Source of the DNA: Ructibacterium sp965146665
GTDB taxonomy: Bacteria > Bacillota > Clostridia > Monoglobales > Monoglobaceae
Length of the DNA stretch: 64,000 nucleotides
Assembly (NCBI GenBank): GCA_965146665.1
Contig: CBCTHE010000004.1
Coordinates: 124,001-188,000, forward strand
Direction of reading: 5' to 3'
Positions 24,973-33,038 of the stretch are shown piece by piece (the first letter of the stretch is position 1; every line of letters starts with the position of its first letter). The notes below the pieces were generated by a model. That model saw nothing but the letters and a program-made list of their open reading frames with translations. It did no database searches and had not been told where the DNA came from. A program made the translations under genes and the position numbers.

Positions 24973-27129
24973 TCATAGACTGTTTTTTTCATGCCGCTGA
25001 GCGGCATTGGCATTGACATCTCCGGCGCCGGCGTTCCGGCGCTTCCGCCGTTCCCGGGCCGCCGCCGCGCGTCTGGCATTTTTCTGGGCCCGCTGGGCCA
25101 GCTCGGAAAAAATCCGCTGTGAGTTGCGCGGTTCCTCATCCTCAGCCCGGTTCTGCATCCGGTAGGTGCCGTCCGCCTGCATAATGCGCGTATTGACATT
25201 GTCTGAAAACATCACATCCAGCATTTTCTCAACCCGTTTAACCAGTCTGGTATCCTTGACTGGAAATACAAGCTCAACCCTGCGGTTCAGATTTCGCTGC
25301 ATCCAGTCGGCACTGCCCAGCCAGATCTTCGGCTGACCTCCGTTTTCAAACCGGAAGATCCGGCTGTGCTCCAGAAGCTGCCCCACAATGCTGTGTACGG
25401 TGATATGTTCGCTCAGCCCCTCCTTGCCAGGGATTAAACAGCAGATCCCCCGGACCAGCAGACGAATGGGCACACCTTCCTGAGAAGCCTGATAGAGCAT
25501 CTCAATGATGCCGGTGTCCACCAGGGAATTGATTTTTGCCGTGATGCCGCAGGGTCTCCCCTGCTGGGCATTGGCAATCTCATTCTGGATCTCTCTTTCA
25601 AAAAAATCGCGCATTTCATCCGGCGCCACCACAAAATGCCTGTACCTGGGGGCTCCGGCGTACCCGGTCAGCATATTGAAGAGTGCGGCCGCGTCGGCCG
25701 CAAACTCCTCCCGGCAGGTGAACATGCCAATGTCTGTATAGAGCTTTGCGGTGGAATCGTTGTAATTGCCCGTGGCCATATGCAGATAGCTCCGGATCCG
25801 GTCTCCTTCCTGCCTAACCACGGACAGGATCTTGCAGTGGGTTTTCAGGCCCGGTATTCCATAAATCACATGGCATCCGGCTTTTTCCAGCTTCTTCGCC
25901 CAGCCCACATTGTTCTCTTCATCAAACCGTGCCTTGAGTTCCACCAGCACCGTGACCTGCTTTCCGCGCTGAGCCGCGCGGATCAAAGCCGCAATCACCG
26001 GCGAATTGCCGCTGACCCGGTAGAGGGTCTGCTTGATGGCAAGCACCTGTTCATCCTGCGCCGCGGCATCCACAAAGGCCACCACACTGTTAAAGCTCTC
26101 ATAGGGATGACTCACCATGCGGTCCCGCTCCCGGATCGCCTCGAAAATATCCTCATAGCCCCAAAAGTCCGCCGGAGGGTCCACCGGCGTGATGGGCTCA
26201 AAGCACAGCGGCGTATCGGCCCCAAGATTTGCGAACTTCGCAAACAGAGTCAGGTCCACCGGACCGGGCACCTTGAAGATCTCGTTCTTCTTCATCTTGA
26301 GCCGTTTCATGAGAAAATCCCGGGTCTCCACATCATATTTTCTGGGGATCTCCAGCCTGACCGGCCGGCCGGACTTTCTTTTTTTGATGAACTTCTGCAC
26401 CTCGCTCAGCAGGTCCGGAGCCTCGTCGTCCATCTCCACATCCGCGTTCCGGGTGATCCGAAACGGCACGCACGCCTTAATTCTGTGCGCCTCAAACATA
26501 GCATCCATACGGAAGATAATGATGTCCTCCAAAAGCATGAACTTTCTGCCGTTCTTTCCCGGGATCTCCAGAAAGCGCGACAAATTGGACGGAACGGGAA
26601 CCACCGCATATGCGTTCTCGTCCTTTCCCTTTTTCTTGAGTCTGACCGCTATATTCAGCCCCTTTCCCGCCAGCCGCGGGAAAGGTCTGTCCTGATCCAC
26701 CGCGATCGGGGTCAGAACAGGAAAAATGACGCTGTCAAAGTATTCCGTCACAAACTTTTTCTGCCGCATGGTCATATCCTCAGGCCGGATCAGGGATATG
26801 CCCTGTTTCTTCAGCTCGGGTAAAATATGATTCTGCAGACAGGTATATTGCTTCTCCACAAATGCTCTGGTTTTATCCAGAAGCGCGGCAAACAGCTCCT
26901 CCGGCGTATAGCCCGACTCGTCCTTTTTGGTATACCCAGACTCGACCTGCTGCTTGACTCCGGCTATGCGAACCATAAAAAACTCATCCAGATTTGAGGC
27001 GGTAATCGCCAGAAACCGCAGGCGTTCCATAATGGGGTTTTCCATTTCATAGGCCTCTTCAAGTACGCGGAGATTGAAGTCCAGCCAGCTCAGTTCACGG
27101 TTGATGTAATTCGTTTTGAATTCAGCCAT
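24973..27129 (-). CDS. ppk: Polyphosphate kinase 1
   Basis: The protein has 718 aa, full length for PPK1. It opens with the N-terminal helical domain (YINRELSWLDFNLRVLEEA) and contains the phospho-accepting His in GLKTHCKILSV (about residue 430) and the second catalytic His in SYLHMATGNYND (about 455). It reversibly polymerises ATP gamma-phosphate into polyphosphate, usually at the membrane. The C-terminal tail (last ~50 residues) is Arg/Lys-rich. It is the first gene of the ppk-pfkA operon, under a consensus promoter. The same window carries the whole Pst/Pho phosphate system, which commonly accompanies polyphosphate storage. Confidence 0.96.
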   Translation of the reverse strand: MAEFKTNYINRELSWLDFNLRVLEEAYEMENPIMERLRFLAITASNLDEFFMVRIAGVKQQVESGYTKKDESGYTPEELFAALLDKTRAFVEKQYTCLQNHILPELKKQGISLIRPEDMTMRQKKFVTEYFDSVIFPVLTPIAVDQDRPFPRLAGKGLNIAVRLKKKGKDENAYAVVPVPSNLSRFLEIPGKNGRKFMLLEDIIIFRMDAMFEAHRIKACVPFRITRNADVEMDDEAPDLLSEVQKFIKKRKSGRPVRLEIPRKYDVETRDFLMKRLKMKKNEIFKVPGPVDLTLFAKFANLGADTPLCFEPITPVDPPADFWGYEDIFEAIRERDRMVSHPYESFNSVVAFVDAAAQDEQVLAIKQTLYRVSGNSPVIAALIRAAQRGKQVTVLVELKARFDEENNVGWAKKLEKAGCHVIYGIPGLKTHCKILSVVRQEGDRIRSYLHMATGNYNDSTAKLYTDIGMFTCREEFAADAAALFNMLTGYAGAPRYRHFVVAPDEMRDFFEREIQNEIANAQQGRPCGITAKINSLVDTGIIEMLYQASQEGVPIRLLVRGICCLIPGKEGLSEHITVHSIVGQLLEHSRIFRFENGGQPKIWLGSADWMQRNLNRRVELVFPVKDTRLVKRVEKMLDVMFSDNVNTRIMQADGTYRMQNRAEDEEPRNSQRIFSELAQRAQKNARRAAAARERRKRRNAGAGDVNANAAQRHEKNSL

Positions 27130-27214
27130 AGTACCACCCTTTCCGTTTGATCACTCGCTCTTTTCCACTATGTATTTCCCTCTCTCCGAAAGATTTTCCC
27201 AGCTTATTTTCTTA

Positions 27215-27243
27215 ATTATAACAAAGTGATCTTTCACTGTCAA
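27215..27243 (-). promoter_or_regulatory. Consensus sigma-A promoter of ppk-pfkA with dyad in spacer
   Basis: Minus strand TTGACA (27238-27243), 17 bp, TATAAT (27215-27220). The spacer contains AGTGA-AAGA-TCACT, a small dyad that could be a repressor site. The rest of the 358-bp gap 27130-27487 holds only this and the next promoter. Confidence 0.75.
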
Positions 27244-27424
27244 ATCGTAACACCGGCTGTTCTGTAGAATTGAAAGGCGCCCGGCAAAGATTTTTTCGGC
27301 AGGACATCCAACCCGGGTGATGCCCCATACCGCATTACACGCGGCAGTCAGAAAACGGCTGGGCAGAAAACAGTCTGCCGCATCGCATTCCTCTTATTGT
27401 TCCCAGCTTTCCAAAAATAAATTC

Positions 27425-27453
27425 TTGCTTTACAGGGTTTCTTATGGTATACT
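27425..27453 (+). promoter_or_regulatory. Sigma-A promoter of the first stalk-domain gene
   Basis: TTGCTT (27425-27430), 17 bp, TATACT (27448-27453), about 28 bp before the SD GGAGGAG. Confidence 0.65.
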
Positions 27454-27487
27454 GAAAATAAGATTATACGTTTTTGGAGGAGAAAGC

Positions 27488-27982
27488 ATGAGAAAACGAA
27501 TTTTATCCCTTGCGGTTGCGTGCGGCTTTTTGTTCCAGGCCATGTCCGCTTCTGCCGCGGCGCAGAATATTCTGATCAATGGGACCGCGGTTGATATTCC
27601 AGCGGATATGGGCTCAATCCGGGAACAGGACGACAGAACCTTTGTACCCGTCCGCTTTGTGAGCGAATACCTGGGCTGTGCCGTCAACTATAACGGGATC
27701 CAGCAAACGGCCACCGTGACCGATCAAAACGGCGTTTCCTATCTGATGCAGCGGGATTCCAACCTGCTCTATGTCCTCCCGAACACAGGCATGGCCGGAA
27801 GGTACCATATGGACACCAATGTCTTCATTGATGACAGTGAGGGCCGCATGTATATCCCCATCCGTTTCTTTGCCCAGGCCATGGGATACACAGTCGGCTG
27901 GGATGAGGCGACCGAGACCGTTCGGCTGGACCGGCAGGTTTCTGCCCCCGCTGAAACCCCGGAGGATGCTCCCGCAGAATAG
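27488..27982 (+). CDS. Secreted stalk-domain (Cu amine oxidase N-like) protein
   Basis: The protein has 164 aa. ATG 27488 follows TTGGAGGAG. The signal peptide is MRKRILSLAVACGFLFQAMSASAAA (cleavage near residue 25). The remainder is a single stalk domain with two halves, DDRTFVPVRFVSEYLGCAVNYN and SEGRMYIPIRFFAQAMGYTVGWDEATETV. A short Pro/Glu tail ends the protein. No enzymatic residues are present. Such domains mediate surface attachment or protein contacts in Clostridia. It is paralogous to the next gene. Confidence 0.85.
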   Translation: MRKRILSLAVACGFLFQAMSASAAAQNILINGTAVDIPADMGSIREQDDRTFVPVRFVSEYLGCAVNYNGIQQTATVTDQNGVSYLMQRDSNLLYVLPNTGMAGRYHMDTNVFIDDSEGRMYIPIRFFAQAMGYTVGWDEATETVRLDRQVSAPAETPEDAPAE

Positions 27983-28094
27983 CTGAGCCCCTGCGGCGCC
28001 ATTTCTCTCTTATCATATCCTGGCTCCGCGGATAAGAGAATCTTATACGAAATATTCATGCCGGCGCGGAGCGGCGGAATGGAGATTGTGATTT

Positions 28095-28571
28095 ATGAAC
28101 CTGAAAAAATTCGCGGCGGGCGCTGTGGCCGCCGGCATGCTGCTCACTGGTACCTCTGCCTTTGCGGCGGCTGAAAACATTATCATCAACGGACAGAGTG
28201 CGCAAATCCCCGCGGATATGGGCACCATCAAGGAAATGGACGGGCGGACATTTGTCCCCATCCGCTTTATCATGGAGAACCTGGGCTGTACGGTACAGTT
28301 CATTGACGAGAACAAAATGGCGGTGATTGAATCCATCGCCTGCAGCTACCTGATCCAGGAGGGGAATCAAACCCTGTTTGTACTGCGGGATCAGGAACAA
28401 AAAACCGAAAACATCCCCATGGATACCGCCGCGTTCATCGAAGAGGTGGAACTGGACGGCCAAAGCTATGGCCGGATGTACGTCCCCATCCGTTTTCTCG
28501 CCCAGGCCATTGGCTATGACGTGGGCTGGGATGAGTCCACCCAGACGGTTACTCTGACCATGGCAAAATAG
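28095..28571 (+). CDS. Secreted stalk-domain protein, paralog of preceding gene
   Basis: The protein has 158 aa. ATG 28095 follows GGAG at about ten bases. Signal peptide MNLKKFAAGAVAAGMLLTGTSAFAAA. The mature part aligns along its whole length with the neighbour: IIINGQSAQIPADMGTIKEMDGRTFVPIRFIMENLGC versus ILINGTAVDIPADMGSIREQDDRTFVPVRFVSEYLGC. The two are therefore a local tandem duplication that has diverged. The 112-bp gap contains a TCTCTTATC/GATAAGAGA stem-loop (28006-28014 with 28031-28039) without a clear U-tract, so the genes may be partly co-transcribed. Function is unknown beyond surface location. Confidence 0.85.
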   Translation: MNLKKFAAGAVAAGMLLTGTSAFAAAENIIINGQSAQIPADMGTIKEMDGRTFVPIRFIMENLGCTVQFIDENKMAVIESIACSYLIQEGNQTLFVLRDQEQKTENIPMDTAAFIEEVELDGQSYGRMYVPIRFLAQAIGYDVGWDESTQTVTLTMAK

Positions 28572-28578
28572 CGTTTCA

Positions 28579-28603
28579 AAGGCCGCGGCAATGCCGCGGC
28601 CTT
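28579..28603 (+). terminator. GC-rich hairpin after stalk gene pair
   Basis: AAGGCCGCGGC-AAT-GCCGCGGCCTT. The stem is strong, but only TT then ATGATT follow, so termination efficiency is uncertain. Confidence 0.45.
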
Positions 28604-28733
28604 ATGATTCCCGCAAAATCCGTCTCTCCTCCTCTTTTTCGATTTGCTTTTTCCCGCAGGATCTACAGAATCCGGTCATTTTCATTTTCTACAAAATTTC
28701 ATAAAATATTTTAAAAAAGTTCATAGTTTTCTC

Positions 28734-28762
28734 TTGCTATTTACTTTTATTTGCTGTATAAT
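28734..28762 (+). promoter_or_regulatory. Sigma-A promoter of hpf
   Basis: TTGCTA (28734-28739), 17 bp, TATAAT (28757-28762) in an AT-rich stretch. A 5' leader of about 60 nt follows before AGGAGG. Confidence 0.65.
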
Positions 28763-28831
28763 ATAGCTAGATTAAATGTTTTGTTTTTTACACGTTTAGT
28801 CAAACTTCAACAAACGACAGGAGGTAAGAGT

Positions 28832-29368
28832 ATGACTTACAAGATTTTATGCAAAAAGGTTGAATTGGCGGATTCCAGCAAGGAGAAACTCCTTGGAAAA
28901 GTGCAGAAGCTCAGCAAGTTCTTTGATGATGACACCGAGTGCCGGATCGTCGTCTCAGAGCAGCGGGAGCAGATGGTGGTCGAAATCACCTTTCCCTATA
29001 AGGGCTTTCTGATTCGCGCGGAATCCCGTGACCGTGAGATGCTTACCGCTGTAGATATCTGTTTGGCGAATATTGACCGGCAAATCCGGAAAAACAAAAC
29101 CAAGCTTGCAAAACGTCTGCGCGACAGCGGCTTTGAGAATTACAATGTAGATCTGGGCGCTGTCAATACAGATCCTGATGAAGAGGAATTTAAAATCATT
29201 AAGGTAAAGCGGCTTGGCGCAAAACCCATGATGGTCGAAGAGGCAATCCTGCAGATGAATATGCTTGGACATGACTTTTTCGTTTTTAATGATCCCGATA
29301 CCATGGCCACCAATGTGGTTTACAAGAGAAGAGACGGTAATTACGCCCTGATTGAAACAGACAAATAG
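28832..29368 (+). CDS. hpf: Long-form ribosome hibernation promoting factor
   Basis: The protein has 178 aa, the long HPF class of Gram-positives. ATG 28832 follows AGGAGGTAAGAGT. The N-terminal S30AE domain (1-105) includes SEQREQMVVEITFPYKGFLIRAESRDREMLTAVDICLANIDRQIRK. The C-terminal dimerisation domain (120-178) reads IIKVKRLGAKPMMVEEAILQMNMLGHDFFVFNDPDT and ends NVVYKRRDGNYALIE. It joins 70S ribosomes into inactive 100S dimers under starvation or stationary phase. It is a monocistronic unit with its own promoter and terminator. Confidence 0.96.
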   Translation: MTYKILCKKVELADSSKEKLLGKVQKLSKFFDDDTECRIVVSEQREQMVVEITFPYKGFLIRAESRDREMLTAVDICLANIDRQIRKNKTKLAKRLRDSGFENYNVDLGAVNTDPDEEEFKIIKVKRLGAKPMMVEEAILQMNMLGHDFFVFNDPDTMATNVVYKRRDGNYALIETDK

Positions 29369-29439
29369 GCAATGCCCCGTAATGCCGCATATCTGCGGAA
29401 CGGCCGGCTGAGCCCTGTTGGATGCAAGATCATCACTGC

Positions 29440-29472
29440 GGAGAGGCGGACCATATCCGCCTCTCCCTTTTC
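29440..29472 (+). terminator. Intrinsic terminator of hpf
   Basis: GGAGAGGCGGA-CCATA-TCCGCCTCTCC followed by CTTTTC, 72 nt past the hpf stop. Confidence 0.8.
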
Positions 29473-29563
29473 ACATTTGAAAACAGACAGCCGAGCCGCG
29501 CACAGCGGACGGCTTCATGGATCAACACACAAAGGAAAATAATATATATGCGAGGTGTTTCAA

Positions 29564-30502
29564 ATGGTAAAATTCGAAGAGGTAACCTATAAGAGCTTTG
29601 GACGCTGTATTTCCATGAGCAACGGCAGGGTGGAACTGCTGGCCACGCTGGACTTTGGACCGCGTATCATCCGTTTTTCCAAAATCGGCGGGGAAAATGT
29701 CATGCTTGAGGACGCGGAACGGACCGTCAACAAGGATGAATTTCTCTCCCTGTTCGCCGAAAAATTCGGCGGGGACCTTGGAACCTGGAAAATTTACGGC
29801 GGTCACCGTCTCTGGACGAGTCCGGAGGCCCTGCCCCGCTCCTATTATCCCGACGCTGAGCCGGTGGCGTATAAGACGGAGGGCAGCCGCCTGACACTCA
29901 CCCCGCCGCCCCAGAGATGGACCCAGCAGCAGCACGAGATTGAGATTGTCATGGGCGAGGACACCGGAAGGGTTGATCTGTATCACAAGATCACCAACAC
30001 CGGTGCATGGGCCCAGGAATTTGCCCCCTGGTGCCTCTCTGTGCTGGCGCCGGGCGGCGTTGAAGTCGTCCCCATGCCCAACCGCCCAACCGGCCTTTTG
30101 CATAACCGGAAACTGACCCTTTGGGATTATACGAAGATGAACGACGCGCGGGTCACCTGGGGCGACAAATACATTCTGCTCCGGCAGGATCCCGCGGCGG
30201 ACCGCGCCTTTAAAATCGGCCTTGACAGCCAGCACGGCTGGGCCGCTTATTTTAACCACGGCGATGTCATGCTGAAGAAATTTGACATTATCGCGGGCGC
30301 GGCCTATCCGGACGAGGGGATGAATTTTGAGACATACACCAGCGCGGTATTTCTGGAAATGGAGTCCCTGGGCGCTTACCAGAAGGTGGAGCCCGGCGAG
30401 AGCGCAGAACACCACGAAAGCTGGGAGCTGATCCCCGACCTGGCGTTCCCGGGTACAGAGGAAGCTGACATCGAGGCCGTGCTGAGCCCCTATGTGGATT
30501 GA
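29564..30502 (+). CDS. Galactose-mutarotase-fold protein (DUF4380-like)
   Basis: The protein has 312 aa. ATG 29564 has GAGGTG six bases upstream. The sequence is predicted beta-rich, with mutarotase-superfamily features: LLATLDFGPRIIRFSKIGGENVMLED at the N-terminus, YGGHRLWTSPE near residue 85 and FAPWCLSVLAPGGVEVVPMP near 165. It has no signal peptide. Related DUF4380 proteins are of unknown function; sugar binding or epimerisation is only a fold-based inference. It stands alone between terminated units, and no clear promoter was found. Confidence 0.72.
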   Translation: MVKFEEVTYKSFGRCISMSNGRVELLATLDFGPRIIRFSKIGGENVMLEDAERTVNKDEFLSLFAEKFGGDLGTWKIYGGHRLWTSPEALPRSYYPDAEPVAYKTEGSRLTLTPPPQRWTQQQHEIEIVMGEDTGRVDLYHKITNTGAWAQEFAPWCLSVLAPGGVEVVPMPNRPTGLLHNRKLTLWDYTKMNDARVTWGDKYILLRQDPAADRAFKIGLDSQHGWAAYFNHGDVMLKKFDIIAGAAYPDEGMNFETYTSAVFLEMESLGAYQKVEPGESAEHHESWELIPDLAFPGTEEADIEAVLSPYVD

Positions 30503-30573
30503 GCATATCTGTTCCGCCGCTTTTGGTTCAGAAAAACGCCTGATAAAATTCAGTGATTTCCCTTTTCCAGCTG

Positions 30574-30602
30574 TTGACATACTGGAGCGGGTTTAGTATA
30601 AT
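30574..30602 (+). promoter_or_regulatory. Perfect-consensus sigma-A promoter of the ACT/PFL unit
   Basis: TTGACA (30574-30579), 17 bp, TATAAT (30597-30602). This is an exact consensus and one of the strongest promoters in the window. Confidence 0.8.
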
Positions 30603-30615
30603 ATGTTCGGAACGC

Positions 30616-30643
30616 AATAAGACGGGCGCGTGCCCGTCTTATT
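30616..30643 (+). other. 5'-terminal leader hairpin of the ACT/PFL transcript
   Basis: AATAAGACGGGC-GCGT-GCCCGTCTTATT is a perfect 12-bp stem starting about 7 nt after the predicted start site. No U-tract follows, so it may stabilise the mRNA 5' end or be a regulator site rather than a terminator. Confidence 0.55.
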
Positions 30644-30685
30644 CTCATTGCAACTATATTTTTGTATACATAAAGGAGAAAAGTT

Positions 30686-30955
30686 ATGCGCGCAGTAGTA
30701 ACTGTTATGGGAAATGACAAACCCGGCATCATTGCCAGGACCAGTACGCTTCTTGCGGAAAACGAGGTGAACATTCTGGATATCACCCAGACCATTGTGC
30801 AGAATATTTTTACCATGGTCATGCTGGTGGATATTCAGAACAGCAGGCTGGAGCTCTCAGATCTTGCGGAGGCCTTAAATGGGCTCGGATCCCAGCTGGA
30901 GGTGGAAATCCGCATCCAGCATGAGGATATTTTCAACTCCATGCACCGTATCTGA
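30686..30955 (+). CDS. ACT-domain regulatory protein (UPF0237)
   Basis: The protein has 89 aa, a single ACT domain: MRAVVTVMGNDKPGIIARTSTLLAENEVNILDITQTIVQNIF. ATG 30686 follows AAAGGAGAAAAG. This small family is nearly always directly upstream of a PFL/UPF0210 gene, as here (71 nt gap). ACT domains bind amino acids or other small ligands, so it may be a sensor for its neighbour. The ligand is unknown. Confidence 0.9.
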   Translation: MRAVVTVMGNDKPGIIARTSTLLAENEVNILDITQTIVQNIFTMVMLVDIQNSRLELSDLAEALNGLGSQLEVEIRIQHEDIFNSMHRI

Positions 30956-31026
30956 TTGGCATATACGGCCGCAGGATCAAATCCGGCTACAACACCGGCT
31001 ACAACATTTGAAAGGAATTTCATATT

Positions 31027-32391
31027 ATGATCAATATCAGCACCAATGAAATCGTGGAAACCATCAAGATGATCCGCGATGAACACCTTGACATCCGCAC
31101 CATAACCATGGGAATTTCCCTGCTTGACTGCGCGGACAGCGACCCCAAAGCCGCCTGTGAAAAAATCTATGATAAAATCACCCGATACGCCAGGGGTCTG
31201 GTCAAAACCGGCGAGGACATCAGCCACCGGTACGGAATCCCCATCATCAACAAGCGTATCTCCGTCACCCCCATTGCCATGGTGGCCGGGGCGAGCCGGA
31301 CAGACGACTATCTCCCCTTTGCCCGCGCCCTCGACAGGGCGGCAAAGGAAACCGGCGTGAACTTTATCGGCGGCTATTCCGCACTGGTGCACAAGGGCTT
31401 TTCCAAGGGGGACGAGAATCTGATCCGTTCCATTCCAGAGGCTCTCTGTACCACCGACCGGGTCTGTTCCTCGGTGGGTGTGGCTACCACCAAAGCCGGT
31501 ATCAACATGGACGCGGTGAAGCAGATGGGCGAAATCATTGTCAAGACCGCACAGCTTTCCGCGGATGACAATTCCATGGGCTGTGCCAAATTTGTGGTCT
31601 TTGCCAACCCGGTGGAGGACAACCCCTTTATGGCCGGCGCTTTTCACGGGCCGGGGGAAGGTGACTGTGTGATCAATGTCGGCGTCAGCGGTCCCGGTGT
31701 AGTCAAATGCGCGCTGGAGCAGATCAAGGGCCGTGACTTCGGCGTCTTAGCGGAGACCATCAAAAAGACCGCTTTTAAGATCACGCGCATGGGTCAGCTC
31801 GTAGCCCAGGAGGCCTCGAAAGCCCTGGGTGTGCCCTTTGGAATTGTTGACCTCTCTCTGGCGCCGACCCCAGAAGTCGGCGACAGCGTGGCGTATATAC
31901 TGGAAGAGATGGGGCTTGAAAAATGCGGTACCCACGGCACCACCGCCGCCCTTGCCCTGCTCAATGACGCGGTGAAAAAGGGCGGCGTGATGGCTTCCAG
32001 CTATGTCGGCGGGCTGAGCGGCGCTTTTATCCCGGTCAGCGAAGATGCCGGCATGATCGCCGCGGCGGAGTGCGGCGCACTGCATTTGGATAAACTGGAG
32101 GCCATGACCTGCGTCTGCTCTGTGGGGCTTGACATGATCGCCGTGCCGGGCGACACCCCCGCCTCTACCATTTCCGCCATCATTGCGGATGAAATGGCCA
32201 TTGGCGTCATCAATCAAAAGACCACAGCGGTGCGGATTATTCCCGCGGCCGGAAAATCGGTGGGCGACAGCATTGAATTCGGCGGCCTGCTGGGCGCGGC
32301 ACCGGTCATGCCCGTCCATCCATACTCCAGCGAGGCCTTTATCGCCCGCGGCGGACGGATCCCTGCACCCATCCACAGCCTTCGGAACTGA
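31027..32391 (+). CDS. PFL family protein (UPF0210/DUF711)
   Basis: The protein has 454 aa, family length. ATG 31027 follows AAAGGA. It opens ISTNEIVETIKMIRDEHLDIRTITMGISLLDC, then SVTPIAMVAGASRTDDYLPFARALDRAA and a Gly-rich GPGEGDCVINVGVSGPGVVKCALEQ stretch. The family has a fold related to glycyl-radical (pyruvate-formate-lyase-like) enzymes but lacks a recognisable glycyl-radical loop here. It pairs with the ACT protein in many Bacillota and archaea. The activity is not established. Confidence 0.9.
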   Translation: MINISTNEIVETIKMIRDEHLDIRTITMGISLLDCADSDPKAACEKIYDKITRYARGLVKTGEDISHRYGIPIINKRISVTPIAMVAGASRTDDYLPFARALDRAAKETGVNFIGGYSALVHKGFSKGDENLIRSIPEALCTTDRVCSSVGVATTKAGINMDAVKQMGEIIVKTAQLSADDNSMGCAKFVVFANPVEDNPFMAGAFHGPGEGDCVINVGVSGPGVVKCALEQIKGRDFGVLAETIKKTAFKITRMGQLVAQEASKALGVPFGIVDLSLAPTPEVGDSVAYILEEMGLEKCGTHGTTAALALLNDAVKKGGVMASSYVGGLSGAFIPVSEDAGMIAAAECGALHLDKLEAMTCVCSVGLDMIAVPGDTPASTISAIIADEMAIGVINQKTTAVRIIPAAGKSVGDSIEFGGLLGAAPVMPVHPYSSEAFIARGGRIPAPIHSLRN

Positions 32392-32605
32392 TCTGCTCCC
32401 AAAACCCGGGAAAACTCTGCTTTCGCGCAAACATTGCCGCATGTTTTGAACTGCGCGGGAATAGAATGCAATAATGGCCAAAGTTCCTTCCCGTCTGAAG
32501 ACAGACCTGGTTTCGTTATATTTGGTTTCATATCTGTGTATAATAACATCTGTCAAACAAAGGTAATCTTTTTCTTACTGCGCAGAATTCTGCCTCTGCT
32601 CAACC

Positions 32606-32684
32606 GCCGCCTGACTGGTTCTCCCGGCAGGCGGCTCTCTGTATCAGAATTTCTAGGGTATATCGGAAAAACTCGGGATATACC
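32606..32684 (+). other. Two stem-loops in the leader of the V-ATPase operon
   Basis: GCCGCCTG/CAGGCGGC (32606-32613 with 32628-32635) and GGTATATC/GATATACC (32657-32664 with 32677-32684). The second lies just before the SD of the first gene. A TATAAT at 32539-32544 is the best -10 candidate, but its -35 is poor. The 319-bp gap holds nothing else evident. Confidence 0.4.
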
Positions 32685-32710
32685 ATGACGAATCAGAAAG
32701 GATGAATGCA

Positions 32711-33019
32711 ATGGATATCATGCAGGCAATCGTTGACATCGAAAAGACAGCCCGCGGGATCGCGGAATCCACCGATGCGCTTCAAAAAAATTATGAGGCC
32801 AGTATTCAGGAGGAAATCAGGATCCGGGAACAGGAGACCACCGGCAGGGTCAAGGCCCGGCTGGAACAGCTCCGTATGCGGATGGACGCAGACCGGCAGG
32901 AGGAGATGGAGAAGCTGGAGGCGGCCTATGAGCAGAAGCTCGAGGCCCTCTCGGAAAAGTGCAAATCCAAACAGGACAGCTGGGTTAGGGAAATCACGCA
33001 AGCCGTGATCCGACCCTGA
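32711..33019 (+). CDS. V-type ATPase subunit G/H-like coiled-coil protein
   Basis: The protein has 102 aa. The ATG at 32711 is nine bases from AGAAAGG; the ATG at 32702 lies too close to it. Nearly the whole protein is a charged coiled coil (EIRIREQETTGRVKARLEQLRMRMDADRQEEMEKLEAAYEQKL). By position as first gene of the operon and by composition it is the peripheral-stalk partner of subunit E. Sequence identity in this family is weak, so the call rests on context. Confidence 0.72.
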   Translation: MDIMQAIVDIEKTARGIAESTDALQKNYEASIQEEIRIREQETTGRVKARLEQLRMRMDADRQEEMEKLEAAYEQKLEALSEKCKSKQDSWVREITQAVIRP

Positions 33020-33038
33020 ACGCGGGGAGGGCGACGGT

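Noticed and set aside
25636..26823. 395-codon plus-strand open frame opposite ppk
   Set aside because: An antisense shadow of a highly conserved PPK1 gene, with no SD and no recognisable domain.
27130..27487. Small gene in the 358-bp gap between ppk and the stalk gene
   Set aside because: Only the two divergent promoters and a GC-rich stretch are visible; no frame has an SD or recognisable product.
29522..30580. 352-codon minus-strand open frame opposite the mutarotase-fold gene
   Set aside because: The plus-strand protein has a proper SD and a coherent beta-rich fold; the minus frame has neither, and it runs across the strong plus-strand ACT/PFL promoter region.
32392..32710. Short open frame or riboswitch before the V-ATPase operon
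   Set aside because: Two stem-loops and a -10-like sequence are present, but no known riboswitch signature and no supported coding frame.
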